Shown piece by piece: positions 32,578 through 42,332 of a stretch of 64,000 bases of DNA. The notes below the pieces were generated by a model that saw only the letters and a program-made list of their open reading frames with translations, was not told the origin of the DNA and did no database searches. Within the stretch, counting starts at the first letter, position 1. Every line of letters starts with the position of its first letter. The DNA comes from Allocoprococcus sp004560705 (GTDB lineage: Bacteria > Bacillota > Clostridia > Lachnospirales > Lachnospiraceae): assembly GCF_052065755.1 (NCBI RefSeq), contig NZ_JBQHTK010000002.1, positions 1-64,000 on the forward strand, written 5' to 3'. The position numbers and the translations under genes were made by a program.

Positions 32578-32946
32578 ATGATGTCATTTAAAGAAGTTTA
32601 TGAAAAATTCAAATGTAACAAAACAGATGCCGCAGTAGCACGCAAAGCAAATCTGAACAAAACTACATTGTCACGTATCATTCGAGAATTGATTCCTGCG
32701 AATCGCAATTATCTCTGGAGCTTATGTTTTGCTTTAGAATTAAATTTGAATCAATCAGAAGAATTATTTGATGCCGCGGGAATACATATGAATAGATCAT
32801 ATCATATGTCCGAACGAGAAAAAGATCGTGAGAAATTTTTGAAAGAATGCATCAACAAAAAACAATATAATGTGATTGAATTAAATGCTGAGTTATACGG
32901 GATGGGATATCCGTTATTGGGGAATCAGACATACACGAAAAATTAG
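32578..32946 (+). CDS. HTH-domain protein
   Basis: AAGGAGG at 32563 fits the ATG at 32578 (a second ATG follows at once). Residues 4-45 contain VYEKFKCNKTDAAVARKANLNKTTLSRII, a helix-turn-helix of the XRE type, followed by a helical part. 122 residues. It probably autoregulates through the palindrome at 32482 and may control the divergent gene. Confidence 0.65.
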   Translation: MMSFKEVYEKFKCNKTDAAVARKANLNKTTLSRIIRELIPANRNYLWSLCFALELNLNQSEELFDAAGIHMNRSYHMSEREKDREKFLKECINKKQYNVIELNAELYGMGYPLLGNQTYTKN

Positions 32947-32989
32947 TGCATTGACACTTTTGGGGAATGTTGTTAACAATCAAATTTAG

Positions 32990-33140
32990 TGAAGTGTTTC
33001 AGAATGTGATCAGTGCGGTGAGGAAATATTAATTTCTCCAAACGCTTTCTATCGGCAAATTATAACCATCTGCCATAATGTCAGCATTGCAGTGTGGACA
33101 TTCGTACACTGGTTGCGCATTTTTCTGATTTGGATTATAC
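32990..33140. pseudogene. Zinc-finger gene remnants
   Basis: On plus, ECDQCGE near 33003 repeats the zinc-finger sequence of the YgiT-like gene at 33727 but no gene surrounds it. On minus, a short frame reads VYECPHCNADIMADGYNLP before a stop. Both look like ends of deleted genes. Confidence 0.35.
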
Positions 33141-33172
33141 TTAAACTATCAGGAGATAGGAGGAACGATTGT

Positions 33173-33514
33173 ATGCCACAAACAATTCATACACTGCTTA
33201 CTCAGTATTTATCAGAAGTACAAAAGATTTACGGCGCACATCTCAAGAGCGTCATTTTATATGGTTCCTATGCAAGAGGTGATTATACATCCGATTCCGA
33301 TGTTGATATCATGTTGTTGGTGGATTTAACACAGGAAGAAATGGATGCTTACTCGGATGCATTGTCAGAACTGGGATATGAGTATAATGTAAACTATGAT
33401 ATCTGGATGATGCCGGTTGTGAAAAATCTTCAGCATTTTAAGCAATGGGCAGCAGCATATCCATTTTATACCAATGTACAGAAAGAAGGGGTGGTTTTAT
33501 ATGAAGCAGCCTGA
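33173..33514 (+). CDS. MNT-type nucleotidyltransferase
   Basis: AGGAGG precedes the ATG at 33173. The 113-residue product has the minimal nucleotidyltransferase signature ILYGSYARGDYTSDSDVDIML (GS and DxD metal ligands). MNT proteins usually act as antitoxins that AMPylate a HEPN RNase encoded next to them. Here the downstream partner is replaced by a chimeric gene (33501), so it is an orphaned half of a MNT/HEPN system. Confidence 0.82.
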   Translation: MPQTIHTLLTQYLSEVQKIYGAHLKSVILYGSYARGDYTSDSDVDIMLLVDLTQEEMDAYSDALSELGYEYNVNYDIWMMPVVKNLQHFKQWAAAYPFYTNVQKEGVVLYEAA

Positions 33515-33857
33515 TTCGTTGGATGTTGGAACAAAAATGGATGTGGTCCGTCATCGCTTAGAACGAATGCAGGAAAGAGATATCAGCAGAGCAGATGTAA
33601 AAAACGGGATTGCCACCGGGGAAATAAATATGTGTATGTTTTGTAAAAATACGACTACTATCCAGAGTACCACAACCCACGTTGTGAACTATAAAGACTG
33701 CATCATCGTAATCAAGAATGTTCCATGCCTTGAATGTGACCAGTGCGGCGAGAAATACTACACCGATGAAGTCGCTGAGAAACTGGAAATGATTGTAAAT
33801 ATGGCAAAGAAACTGATGCAGGAAATTGCGGTAATTGATTATAAGCAGGCAGCGTAG
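33501..33857 (+). CDS. Chimeric DUF4258-fragment / YgiT zinc-finger protein
   Basis: The ATG at 33501 lies inside the MNT gene's end. The first 15 residues (MKQPDSLDVGTKMDV) could be the start of a HEPN partner. Residues about 17-42 (RHRLERMQERDISRADVKNG) match the start of DUF4258 toxins. From residue about 45, MCMFCKN and CLECDQCGEKYY are the two CxxC pairs of MqsA/YgiT-type antitoxins. The reading frame is continuous, so internal deletion probably fused toxin start to antitoxin. Only the zinc-finger part is likely to be functional. Confidence 0.65.
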   Translation: MKQPDSLDVGTKMDVVRHRLERMQERDISRADVKNGIATGEINMCMFCKNTTTIQSTTTHVVNYKDCIIVIKNVPCLECDQCGEKYYTDEVAEKLEMIVNMAKKLMQEIAVIDYKQAA

Positions 33858-33891
33858 AATGAAGAACAAATTTAATATATGAAATTATTAG

Positions 33892-33935
33892 ACAAACCCG
33901 ATTTGTAGTATGATTCTACTGTTGGGTTTGTTTTG
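33892..33935 (+). terminator. Rho-independent terminator
   Basis: ACAAACCC (33892-33899) pairs with GGGTTTGT (33924-33931), followed by TTT. It closes the MNT/YgiT operon. Confidence 0.8.
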
Positions 33936-34098
33936 AGTATAATATGGTTTTTATCGTGTCAAATTTTGTGTTACAATAAAGACACCTCTTTTCAGAAGCG
34001 TCTTTCTCATGTAAAATATTAAAAAGTTGCTGTTTGTGCGGCTTTCGCACTATTCAGTCCATCAATCCAGTTGCATAATATAATAATCGTTTCAAGAT

Positions 34099-34608
34099 TT
34101 ACATTGTATATTGTACGACACCTTTTCGGCCACCCAACACATCTTTCCCTTTCAAATCATCCCAGGAGAAATCCGCCATTTCTTCCCTTGCGACAAGAAA
34201 GTTCCCGGCTCTTTGTGTAAGCTGCGCGAAGTTGACGATCACATCATTTGCACCTTCCTGATACGTGTAGATGGAAGATTCGCTTCCCATGAATCCGATA
34301 TCGGCCTCCCCGGAAAGAACGGCGGTCATGACTTTATCTGCTCCAAAACCAGTGATGAGTTGGAGAGAAATTCCTTCTTCCTCAAAATACCCTTCTTCGA
34401 TTGCCACGTATTGCGGTGCATAGAAGATAGAATGTGCAACTTCATTTAGAGTAACTTCCGTCATTTTTTTGTGAGCAGTGTTTTCGGAATTGCTTTCAGT
34501 GGCAGCAGGAACGGCAGCGGGATCACTGCTTTCATTTGCCGAGCATGCAGGGAGCAGGCTTACGAGAAGTATGCCTGCCAGTAAGAATGAGATGGTTTTC
34601 TTTTTCAT
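34099..34608 (-). pseudogene. ABC-transporter substrate-binding lipoprotein, truncated
   Basis: From 34608 leftward the product has a lipoprotein signal (KKTISFLLAGILLVSLLPAC), a linker, and the N-terminal lobe of an NMT1/SsuA-like binding protein (VAHSIFYAPQYVAIEEGYFE, VLSGEADIGFMGSESS). It stops after 169 residues, about half the normal length, shortly after DLKGKDVLGGRKG. No permease or ATPase partner lies nearby. RBS AGGAGG is present, so a short product could still be made. Confidence 0.82.
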
Positions 34609-34805
34609 AGTATCCTCCTGAACAAAAAAGTATCTGATTTAAGGTATGCACGGGATGGGGGAATGTGAGAAAATATTGACGAATATGGGGATTTGCCTGT
34701 TGAATTTAGATGTAACATCTTTTTATTTTGTGTATAATATAAACTGAACATGACATACAGATGTCGTGTTATGGATGGTATAATGAATCAGGAAGTGAAC
34801 GTGAT

Positions 34806-35426
34806 ATGAAAATAGATAGGCTTATCGGTATTCTTTCTATCCTTTTGCAGGAAGAGAAAATTACTGCTCCGGAATTGGCAGAAAGATTTGAGGTTTCAAG
34901 AAGAACGATAAACAGAGATATTGAAGATTTATGTAGGGCCGGCATTCCGATTTTTACATCACAGGGTGCGGGCGGCGGCATCAGCATTATGGATGGTTAT
35001 AGGATGGATCGGACGATTCTGACATCTAGGGATATGCAGATGATTCTGGCAGGTCTTCGAAGTCTTGACAGTGTGAGTGGAAGCCATTATTATGGGCAGC
35101 TTATGGAAAAACTCAAGGCTGGATCATCGGATGTTATCAGTGGAAATGAGTCTGTTCTTATCGACCTGTCATCGTGGAATAAAGATTCTCTGTCACCAAA
35201 GATTGAACTGATTCAGGATGCAATCGAGCTGGGGAAGACACTGAAGTTTATGTATTATGCGTCGGGCGGGAATACTGAGAGGGAGATGGAACCTTATTTT
35301 CTGATTTTCAAATGGTCAAGCTGGTACATCTATGGATATTGTCTGCTTAGGAATGACTATCGGATGTTCAAATTGAATCGAATGGCAGAACTGGTGCATG
35401 CCAGCGATTTTGAAAAATCTGGATAA
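34806..35426 (+). pseudogene. HTH/WYL-domain regulator, C-terminally truncated
   Basis: The ATG at 34806 opens a DeoR-type winged helix (RLIGILSILLQEEKITAPEL, RFEVSRRTINRDIEDL) followed by the WYL core (LKFMYYASGG, WYIYGYCLLRNDYRMFKLNRM). The frame stops at 206 residues, about 90 short of typical members, right where an unrelated XRE fragment begins at 35440. This junction indicates a deletion that joined two genes. Confidence 0.78.
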
Positions 35427-35439
35427 TTGAACAGGACTC

Positions 35440-35898
35440 TATGCTTAAAATGGTGTGGGACATTTGTTGTCTGCAGAGAAAATTCCTGCATTGCTCGCTG
35501 GGATACGGGAAATAATCTTCCGGATTTATCTGTGATAGTTGAACTTGCTGATTTTTATGATGTTGATCTAAATGAAATCTTTCGTGGAGAAAGGAGAAAG
35601 GAGACAATGGATACAGAGTTAAAGGATACCTTGTTGCAGGCAGCAGAATATTCAGAAGGTATAAGAAAAAATAATCAAAAGAATGCATTCGCTGTTTATT
35701 TGTGGTTGTATTACATTTGTATTTTACTTGACTGTTCTATTCTTAGAACCAGAACAAACATCTGACCTGTTTGATTTTATAGAGGGAATGTCTCTGGGCA
35801 TTTCTTTTGGAATGGTTGTGGTAGGAATCATTATGACCAGCAAATATGCGGATAGAATCGTTGAGTGGAAAGTAAAGCACAAAATTATATCTGAATAA
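35440..35898 (+). pseudogene. XRE-family membrane regulator remnant
   Basis: From about 35480 one frame gives ARWDTGNNLPDLSVIVELADFYDVDLNEIF, the second half of an XRE helix-turn-helix domain. The first half is missing. A second frame (35683-35898) continues with two hydrophobic helices and WKVKHKIISE. A frameshift near 35690 separates them. This is a decayed HTH-plus-membrane-domain gene. Confidence 0.68.
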
Positions 35899-35905
35899 AA
35901 GATGT

Positions 35906-35945
35906 CAAAAGCCCTTCCGGTTAAGAGGGGCTTTTGCTTTTTTCC
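35906..35945 (+). terminator. Rho-independent terminator
   Basis: CAAAAGCCC (35906-35914) pairs with GGGCTTTTG (35928-35936), followed by CTTTTTT. Confidence 0.85.
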
Positions 35946-36161
35946 GTGGCGTTACAGCCGGTCATACCATGTTTGAAAAATAGATAGCCTATTGCAAAAC
36001 TTCTCCATCGGGGATGCCAGGTTCGTTTTCAGTGGAAGCAGGCATATCAGCGGGCTCACTGGTTATACACGGATAACTTTATATAAAAATATAACATAGT
36101 ATATTGTCAAATATGTTTTTAGACGGTATAATATAACATATTTTTCTGTGTGGTGATTACT

Positions 36162-36884
36162 ATGAAGATATTAATAGACGAAACAGAACTAGATCTTCTG
36201 TTGGAAAAGAAGAAACAATTCATAGGGAAAGAGGTAGTTTGGGATAGCCTTTTGTCCGCGGTTTCGTTTCTGGTTTCGGTTTTTTTGGCAACCTACAAAG
36301 AAATATTTGGCGTGCCCGGAGCAGCAATAAAAACAACGTTTGTAATGTTGGGATTATTCTTTACAGCAAAAAGTGTAAAAGATATATGGTCCGGCGCGAA
36401 AAATAATTACTCGAAAGAAGATCTTTTTAAGGATATCAATAAATTAAACCAAATAACTCATAACCATTCTATTATAGCAATAAAAGATACGTATAGTGAA
36501 TTCCCAAATAGATTCTTAGTGTATGATGAGCCGAAGTGGAATTGTAAATTGTTTTTAAATTACAAGACCAACCAAAACAATGAAAAATTTATTATAGATC
36601 ATATCTCACATGAATTGAAAATAAAAAGCGAAGATATTTCTATTGAATATATGTCACAGAAAATTCATGAAAAATATTCACAAAATCATAAAGAAATGCG
36701 GGTTTATTGTCACAGACTTTATCAAGTTACGCTTAAAACGTTTCCAAATATAATGCAAGATAATTCGTTTGAAATTGATGGTGTACAGTATTATTGGATG
36801 AGCATTTCTGAGATGGAACGGGATAGTAGGATTAGGGAAGTGAATCAGGATATTGTTGATTTTGTAAAAGAAAATTGCAGTTGA
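36162..36884 (+). CDS. 2TM protein with SMODS-associated NUDIX-like domain
   Basis: 240 residues from the ATG at 36162; a GTG at 36150 is possible. Residues about 27-70 hold two membrane helices. The C-terminal part (NRFLVYDEPKWNCKLFLNYK, YCHRLYQVTLKTFP, YYWMSISEMERDSRIREVN) resembles the NUDIX-like domain found next to CD-NTases (Sa_NUDIX). No CD-NTase or other CBASS gene is present here, so it may be an orphan membrane effector. Its AT-rich sequence differs from neighbours and suggests recent transfer. The canonical NUDIX catalytic box is not evident. Confidence 0.5.
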   Translation: MKILIDETELDLLLEKKKQFIGKEVVWDSLLSAVSFLVSVFLATYKEIFGVPGAAIKTTFVMLGLFFTAKSVKDIWSGAKNNYSKEDLFKDINKLNQITHNHSIIAIKDTYSEFPNRFLVYDEPKWNCKLFLNYKTNQNNEKFIIDHISHELKIKSEDISIEYMSQKIHEKYSQNHKEMRVYCHRLYQVTLKTFPNIMQDNSFEIDGVQYYWMSISEMERDSRIREVNQDIVDFVKENCS

Positions 36885-36896
36885 TTTAATGCTTTG

Positions 36897-36928
36897 CCAA
36901 CCATCAATCGGATGGTTGGTATTTTATT
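36897..36928 (+). terminator. Rho-independent terminator
   Basis: CCAACCATC (36897-36905) pairs with GATGGTTGG (36911-36919), followed by TATTTTATT. Confidence 0.8.
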
Positions 36929-36999
36929 ACAGATATGAGTAAAGTCAGTGCGGCACTGTGAAATAACGAGAGTGATGATTTCCTGGAAAGGAGAAAATA

Positions 37000-37674
37000 A
37001 TGGTTGGTAAAAAACTGTTAATCATAGAGGATGATATTGATTTAAGAGAAGGATTGCACTTTTCTTTTGAAGGAGATGGATATGAGGTTTTCGATGTGGG
37101 AACCGGAAGAGAGGGACAGCAGGAAATCAAAAAAGGCAGTTATGATCTTGTGCTTTTGGATTGCAACCTCCCGGATGGAACTGGATTTGATCTGTGCAGG
37201 AAAGTGCGCCGGTTCAGTATGATTCCCATTATCATGCTGACTGCCCGTGATACGGAAATGGATGAGATCAGGGCATTGGAACTGGGGGTGAATGATTATC
37301 TGTCAAAACCGTTTTCACTTGGTGTGCTGAAAGCGAGAATGAAACGGATTCTGAATGAAAAAGCAGAAACGGCAAATTTATGTTCCGGAAATATTGTCAT
37401 TGATAAAAGTACCTGTAAAGTCTATAAGAATGAGGAAGAAATTACATTAAGCAAATTAGAGTACCGGCTGCTGATGTACTTGATTGAAAATAAAAATCAT
37501 GTGCTGTCAAAGGAACAGATTTTAAGCCAGATATGGGATAGCGACGGAAAGTATGTAGATAACAATACAGTTTCTGTGAATATCAGCAGATTGAGAATGA
37601 AGATAGAAGAGGATGCATCCAATCCAAAGTTCATAAAGACCGTTCATGGAGTGGGATATATTTGGAAGGAATAA
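37000..37674 (+). CDS. OmpR-family response regulator
   Basis: 224 residues. The receiver domain has LLIIEDDIDLREGL, the phosphoacceptor Asp in YDLVLLDCNLPDG, MLTARD and LSKPF. The C-terminal winged helix has LSKLEYRLLMYLIENKNHVL and VDNNTVSVNISRLRMKIEED. The gene order (regulator, kinase, ABC ATPase, FtsX permease) is that of peptide-antibiotic sensing and resistance modules of the Bce type. The partner kinase starts 4 bases after the stop. Confidence 0.95.
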   Translation: MVGKKLLIIEDDIDLREGLHFSFEGDGYEVFDVGTGREGQQEIKKGSYDLVLLDCNLPDGTGFDLCRKVRRFSMIPIIMLTARDTEMDEIRALELGVNDYLSKPFSLGVLKARMKRILNEKAETANLCSGNIVIDKSTCKVYKNEEEITLSKLEYRLLMYLIENKNHVLSKEQILSQIWDSDGKYVDNNTVSVNISRLRMKIEEDASNPKFIKTVHGVGYIWKE

Positions 37675-37678
37675 GAAC

Positions 37679-38584
37679 ATGATACTCAATATCATACTTG
37701 TGGTGTTGTTATGTTTCACTGCAGGGTATAGTATTTATAAAAATAGAAAAACCTATCGTTCGATAGACAGGTTATTAGATTGTGTGTTAAATCAGGAAAA
37801 GATAGAACTATCCGATGTCCAGGAGGGAGAACTGTCTGCCCTGGTAAATAAGATCAATCGGATTCAGGAAGTTTTGGGAAAACAGGTGGAAGTGGCAGAA
37901 GCAGAAAAAGAGCAAGTAAAAAGCCTTGTTTCCAATATGTCGCATCAGCTTAAAACACCGTTAGCAAACCTCTCTATCTATACAGAAATATTAAACGGTC
38001 AGGAATTAGAGGAAAAGAAGCAAGCTGAAGTTGCTGAAAAAATCAAAAAGCAGATTGATAAGCTGGACTGGATCATAGGCTCATTGGCTAAGATGGTAAA
38101 ACTGGAGCAGGATGTGATTGTATTTGATGCAGAAGGAATCTCAATCAGAAAAACGCTTCTGGATGCAATAGATACTGTATATGAAAAGCTAGAGAAGAAA
38201 GGGATCATGCTAATTTCGGAACCATATGAGGATATCCTGCTGTTTCATAACCGGAAGTGGACGGTTGAAGTTTTTGTAAATCTTCTGGAGAATGCGATCA
38301 AATACACGCAGCAGGGAGGCACAATCCAGATCAAGGTTTGTCCTTATGAAATCTATACGGAGATTCAGATTTTAGATAACGGATGCGGTATCCATGAGGA
38401 GGAGACAACGGAAATATTTAAACGCTTTTACAGAAGCCGGGAAGTGGAACACATAGAAGGCTCCGGCATTGGGCTGTATCTGTCTAACTTGATTCTTGAA
38501 AAGGAAAAAGGCTATATGGTAGTGAAGTCCGTCTATGGAGAAGGAAGCTGCTTTTCGGTGTTCTTACAAAACTGTAAGAATTGA
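37679..38584 (+). CDS. Sensor histidine kinase, Bce/VanS-like
   Basis: The ATG at 37679 has GGAAGGA upstream. 301 residues: one N-terminal membrane helix (ILNIILVVLLCFTAGYSIY) and no extracellular sensor domain, then the H-box NMSHQLKTPLANLSIY, N-box NLLENAIKYT, G1 DNGCGI and G2 GSGIGLYL. A kinase with almost no sensor part usually takes its signal from the partner ABC transporter, encoded just downstream. It phosphorylates the regulator at 37000. Confidence 0.93.
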   Translation: MILNIILVVLLCFTAGYSIYKNRKTYRSIDRLLDCVLNQEKIELSDVQEGELSALVNKINRIQEVLGKQVEVAEAEKEQVKSLVSNMSHQLKTPLANLSIYTEILNGQELEEKKQAEVAEKIKKQIDKLDWIIGSLAKMVKLEQDVIVFDAEGISIRKTLLDAIDTVYEKLEKKGIMLISEPYEDILLFHNRKWTVEVFVNLLENAIKYTQQGGTIQIKVCPYEIYTEIQILDNGCGIHEEETTEIFKRFYRSREVEHIEGSGIGLYLSNLILEKEKGYMVVKSVYGEGSCFSVFLQNCKN

Positions 38585-38657
38585 TTACCGCCCTGTAAAG
38601 AAAATGCAAGATTCCATAGATATACTGTTGGTATCAACAGGAAAGGAGCGGTAAGCC

Positions 38658-39371
38658 ATGAGCAATATACTGGAATTAAGCCATGTAGAAAAAATATATG
38701 GTGAAAAAGAGAATCAGGTAAAAGCGCTAAAGGATATCAATATACAAGTTAAAGAAGGAGAATTTATTGCTATTGTAGGAACCTCTGGCAGTGGGAAATC
38801 CACACTTCTAAACCTTGTCGGAGGTTTGGATACTCCTACAAAGGGGAGAATTCTTGTAAAAGGGAAAGAGATCGGTACACTGACCAGAAAGGAACTGACC
38901 ATTTTCCGACGGAGAAACATCGGGTTTGTGTTCCAAAATTACAGTCTCATGCCCGTCTTGAATGTGTATGATAATGTTGCCCTCCCGGTAACTTTTGACA
39001 AAGGAAAGCATATCAATCGTAAGTATATCGAACAATTGCTGAAGGAACTGGGAATCTGGGATAAACGGAAAAAGTATCCGAATGAGCTGTCAGGCGGACA
39101 GCAGCAGAGGGTTGCGATCGCAAGGGCCTTAGTCAATAAACCTGCAATCCTTCTGGCGGATGAACCCACCGGGAACCTTGATTCAGCTACAACCATAGAA
39201 GTTATCGGATTGCTGAAAACAAGCTGCAGAAAGTACAATCAGACAATCCTGATGGTAACGCATAATGAGACCATTGCACAGATTTTTGACAGAATCATCC
39301 ATATTGAAGATGGAATGGTAACGTCAGGAACACACCTGTTTCCCCAAAAAGGTGGTGATGGCGTATGTTAA
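38658..39371 (+). CDS. ABC transporter ATP-binding protein
   Basis: 237 residues of the MacB/LolD/BceA type: Walker A GTSGSGKST, Q-loop FVFQNYSLMPVL, signature LSGGQQQRVAIARAL, Walker B ILLADEPTGNLD and MVTHNE. It powers the FtsX-type permease whose gene overlaps its end by 7 bases. RBS AAAGGAG precedes the ATG. The 73-base gap before it may hold a promoter bound by the response regulator. Confidence 0.95.
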   Translation: MSNILELSHVEKIYGEKENQVKALKDINIQVKEGEFIAIVGTSGSGKSTLLNLVGGLDTPTKGRILVKGKEIGTLTRKELTIFRRRNIGFVFQNYSLMPVLNVYDNVALPVTFDKGKHINRKYIEQLLKELGIWDKRKKYPNELSGGQQQRVAIARALVNKPAILLADEPTGNLDSATTIEVIGLLKTSCRKYNQTILMVTHNETIAQIFDRIIHIEDGMVTSGTHLFPQKGGDGVC

Positions 39372-42025
39372 TACTGGCGTATAAGTATATGCGGTATTAT
39401 AAAAGTCAGACTTTTGCAATTCTGGCAAGTATCATCTTAACGGCTGCCTTGTTGTCTGGCGTTAGTTCCCTGATCTACAGCAGCCAGATGAACAGTCTGG
39501 AGACTCATAAGGCCATATATGGGGATTGGCATTATTACCTGGATGTGGAACCGGAGGTGTTTGAGGAAGTACGCAGTGGGCAAACAGATGCCGGATTTCA
39601 GGTGGAGCAATGCGGTAAAATGGAAATCCGGGATGTGGTGACAGAACCTTATCTCATCTATTTTATCAATACGGATGAATCTTACCGACAGATGGCACAC
39701 CGGGAGCTTATTGAGGGAATTTATCCCGCAGGATCAAACGAGATCGCGGCGGATCGTTACACGTTGGGGAATTTGGGATTTTCAGGAGAGATTGGCGATA
39801 CATTAAGCCTGAATGGAAAAGATTATGTCATGACCGGAATCATAAAAAGTGCCTGGGCAGCCAGTTCCAATGAAATGGAACTTTTTGTGGGAGAGGATTT
39901 TGAAGGCCGGGGAAGCCAGCCACTCTTATATTTGAGATTCGATGAAAGTGAGAAGCTGTATAAGCAGTTGGATGTGTTTTTGAAGAAGTATCAAATTTCC
40001 AGTGATGCAGTAACGGCAAATGATGAAGTTGTCAGGTATCTGGGCGGTGAGCAGCCGGACAGTATTGTAGACATCGTAAAGTTTGCATTGACAGATGAGA
40101 GTGGTAATTTCACATACATTGTTTTGAAATTGCAGAGCGAGTATAACCTGGCATTCAATGGGATGATCTTGCTGCTCTGTGTTTTTAGTCTGTTCATCAT
40201 AAACAGCATCTTTCATATCTCTGTTTCCAAACGCACAGCGGAGTATGGCGTGATGCAGACACTTGGAATCAGTGAAAAAAGCATTGGCGGCACGCTGATT
40301 TTAGAATTATGGATCTTATTTTTTATCGGTTATCCGATGGGGTGTCTGTTAGGAAACGGGATTCTGAATCAGCTTTACGGACAGTTAGATGGTGTCTTTT
40401 CTACTCAAACGGTTGGAGTAGCAGGAACTGGTATTGAACTTTCCGGGCTGGATCAGACTGCCATCCAGGAGAGTATGAGAACTGCGGCGTTCCATGTGTC
40501 CTGGGATGCGATGGTCATCGGTTTTCTTTTCTTATTGGTAACATTGGCGGCCGTTGGTTTTTGCACGGTATACTCTGTGCGAAAACAATCGATCCGGCAG
40601 GTGATGAGCGGAGATACCTCTTTTGTAAAAAGCAGGAGGAAGATATACAGCTTAAGAAATGTCAGGCTTGCAAATGTTGTAGTAAGAAAATTCATGTTTT
40701 CTAATAAAAAAAGAGTCATTGGAATTTTGCTGTCCTTGTCGATTGGAGGATGTATCTTCCTTTGTACCACTTATATGGTGGAAAATCTGAAAGTACACGC
40801 AGAAATGTCCATGAAGTCAGACGATGGTCTGGGATCGGAATATAGGGTTTCTGTAAAATCAAATGTTTTGTCGGATACCATTCCGGCGTCAACCGTTGAT
40901 GCAATAAAGGCTATGTCTGAGTTGTCGGAGGTATATGCAACGAAATATACGTTGGGAGAACTTACGATTCAGGCACAGGAACTGGAATGGGAGAAATATT
41001 TTAATGAGCGGAATGCAGACGGTTACTTCCAGCAGCAGTATGGGGGAATCTGTATAGACAAAGAAGATGGAACCTACGGGATCAAGTATGATGTTTACGG
41101 ATATGATGCCGGATTACTCGAACAACTACAGGAGTTTATTCTGGAGGGAGAGATGATCCCGGAAAAGTTGGAAGAAGGGAATCAGATTATAGCAGTCGCA
41201 AACATGGACGGACAGGGAAATTATAACTTTTACGGAAAACATCCCGGAGATACGATTACACTGCGGGTTCCAGGAAACCTGAACTGTTCCCAGGAGGTGT
41301 TGACGTTCCGGGAGGCAGAGGAAAACTACATAGCAAAGGATTTTAAAATTGCAGCTATCGTAAGCCGCGCATTGGTCCAGGAGGACAGATTCCTGAACGT
41401 GGAACCATGGAGTAATAGTCCGAGTTTTATCATGACAAACCAACAGATGAGCAGTCAGTTTGGAATAGAGGATTACAGCTTTGTGAATGCATCCCCGGCT
41501 GCCGGGGCAGACCCTGATCAGGCAAGCGGTCAGTTACTGCAAAAGATTCAGGATGTACCAAAGGCGGTCTTGCAGGATTATACTGCAGCAATCGAAACCC
41601 AGAAGAATTATCTGCGGCAGCAACAGTTATTCTTTTCGGGAATTGCCCTGATCTTACTGGTGATCAGTTTGTTCCATATCATGAATAGTATGAACTATTC
41701 CATATTATTCCATAGGCGTGAATATGGTATTATCCGGGCGATGGGGATTACTGATATTGGATTTTATGGAATGATCTTAAGAACAGGATTCTTATATGGG
41801 ATTCTGGCAGATTTGTTTATTTTCCTGATTTACAATATTGTTTTTCGGAAAATCATGGATTATTACATGGCTCATGTAGTACAGTTTCTGCACTTTACAG
41901 CAGGAGTTCCAAATGGGATCATGGCAGCGCTTATGGTTCTGAATATTTTGATTGCAATCATAGCAGTTAGTATTCCAGCGAGAAAGATTGTGAAATCGAA
42001 TATTATAGATGAAATTGAGAGATAA
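39365..42025 (+). CDS. FtsX-like ABC permease
   Basis: 886 residues. There is a membrane helix near the N-terminus, a large extracytoplasmic region, and helices around residues 255-280, 305-330 and 375-400 (FtsX core). The half repeats: a helix near 450, a second extracytoplasmic region, and three helices at the C-terminus (FFSGIALILLVISLFHIMNS and on). This is the topology of antimicrobial-peptide-type permeases. It should form the transport complex with the ATPase at 38658 and signal to the kinase. It ends in a conserved-type amphipathic stretch (IIDEIER). Confidence 0.9.
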   Translation: MLILAYKYMRYYKSQTFAILASIILTAALLSGVSSLIYSSQMNSLETHKAIYGDWHYYLDVEPEVFEEVRSGQTDAGFQVEQCGKMEIRDVVTEPYLIYFINTDESYRQMAHRELIEGIYPAGSNEIAADRYTLGNLGFSGEIGDTLSLNGKDYVMTGIIKSAWAASSNEMELFVGEDFEGRGSQPLLYLRFDESEKLYKQLDVFLKKYQISSDAVTANDEVVRYLGGEQPDSIVDIVKFALTDESGNFTYIVLKLQSEYNLAFNGMILLLCVFSLFIINSIFHISVSKRTAEYGVMQTLGISEKSIGGTLILELWILFFIGYPMGCLLGNGILNQLYGQLDGVFSTQTVGVAGTGIELSGLDQTAIQESMRTAAFHVSWDAMVIGFLFLLVTLAAVGFCTVYSVRKQSIRQVMSGDTSFVKSRRKIYSLRNVRLANVVVRKFMFSNKKRVIGILLSLSIGGCIFLCTTYMVENLKVHAEMSMKSDDGLGSEYRVSVKSNVLSDTIPASTVDAIKAMSELSEVYATKYTLGELTIQAQELEWEKYFNERNADGYFQQQYGGICIDKEDGTYGIKYDVYGYDAGLLEQLQEFILEGEMIPEKLEEGNQIIAVANMDGQGNYNFYGKHPGDTITLRVPGNLNCSQEVLTFREAEENYIAKDFKIAAIVSRALVQEDRFLNVEPWSNSPSFIMTNQQMSSQFGIEDYSFVNASPAAGADPDQASGQLLQKIQDVPKAVLQDYTAAIETQKNYLRQQQLFFSGIALILLVISLFHIMNSMNYSILFHRREYGIIRAMGITDIGFYGMILRTGFLYGILADLFIFLIYNIVFRKIMDYYMAHVVQFLHFTAGVPNGIMAALMVLNILIAIIAVSIPARKIVKSNIIDEIER

Positions 42026-42032
42026 ATAGCAG

Positions 42033-42070
42033 TAAGGCGCATCACCAGAAATGGTGGTACGCCTCTATTT
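42033..42070 (+). terminator. Hairpin terminator after the ABC module
   Basis: AGGCG-CATCACC and GGTGGTA-CGCCT form the stem (42034-42063), followed by CTATTT. The T-tract is weak. Confidence 0.6.
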
Positions 42071-42332
42071 GATTGGAAAAGATCAATCTTTATTAAGTCT
42101 TTATTTTTTCAATATCCTTACGAATGTAGTGGAAGTGTAGACATGAACGATATAATCCGGATGCCACTTTTTTTACAAGAAACATGCAGAATTGTTTGCT
42201 TTCGTTGGTAGAATTACTGCCCCGTTCATGCTACCATGATGTTAAGAATAATAGCATAGGTGGTAATAATAAGAGGAAAACTTACATTGATAATATCAGA
42301 TGGTGCGCCTGCGAAATTGGAGGTGGAAAATA

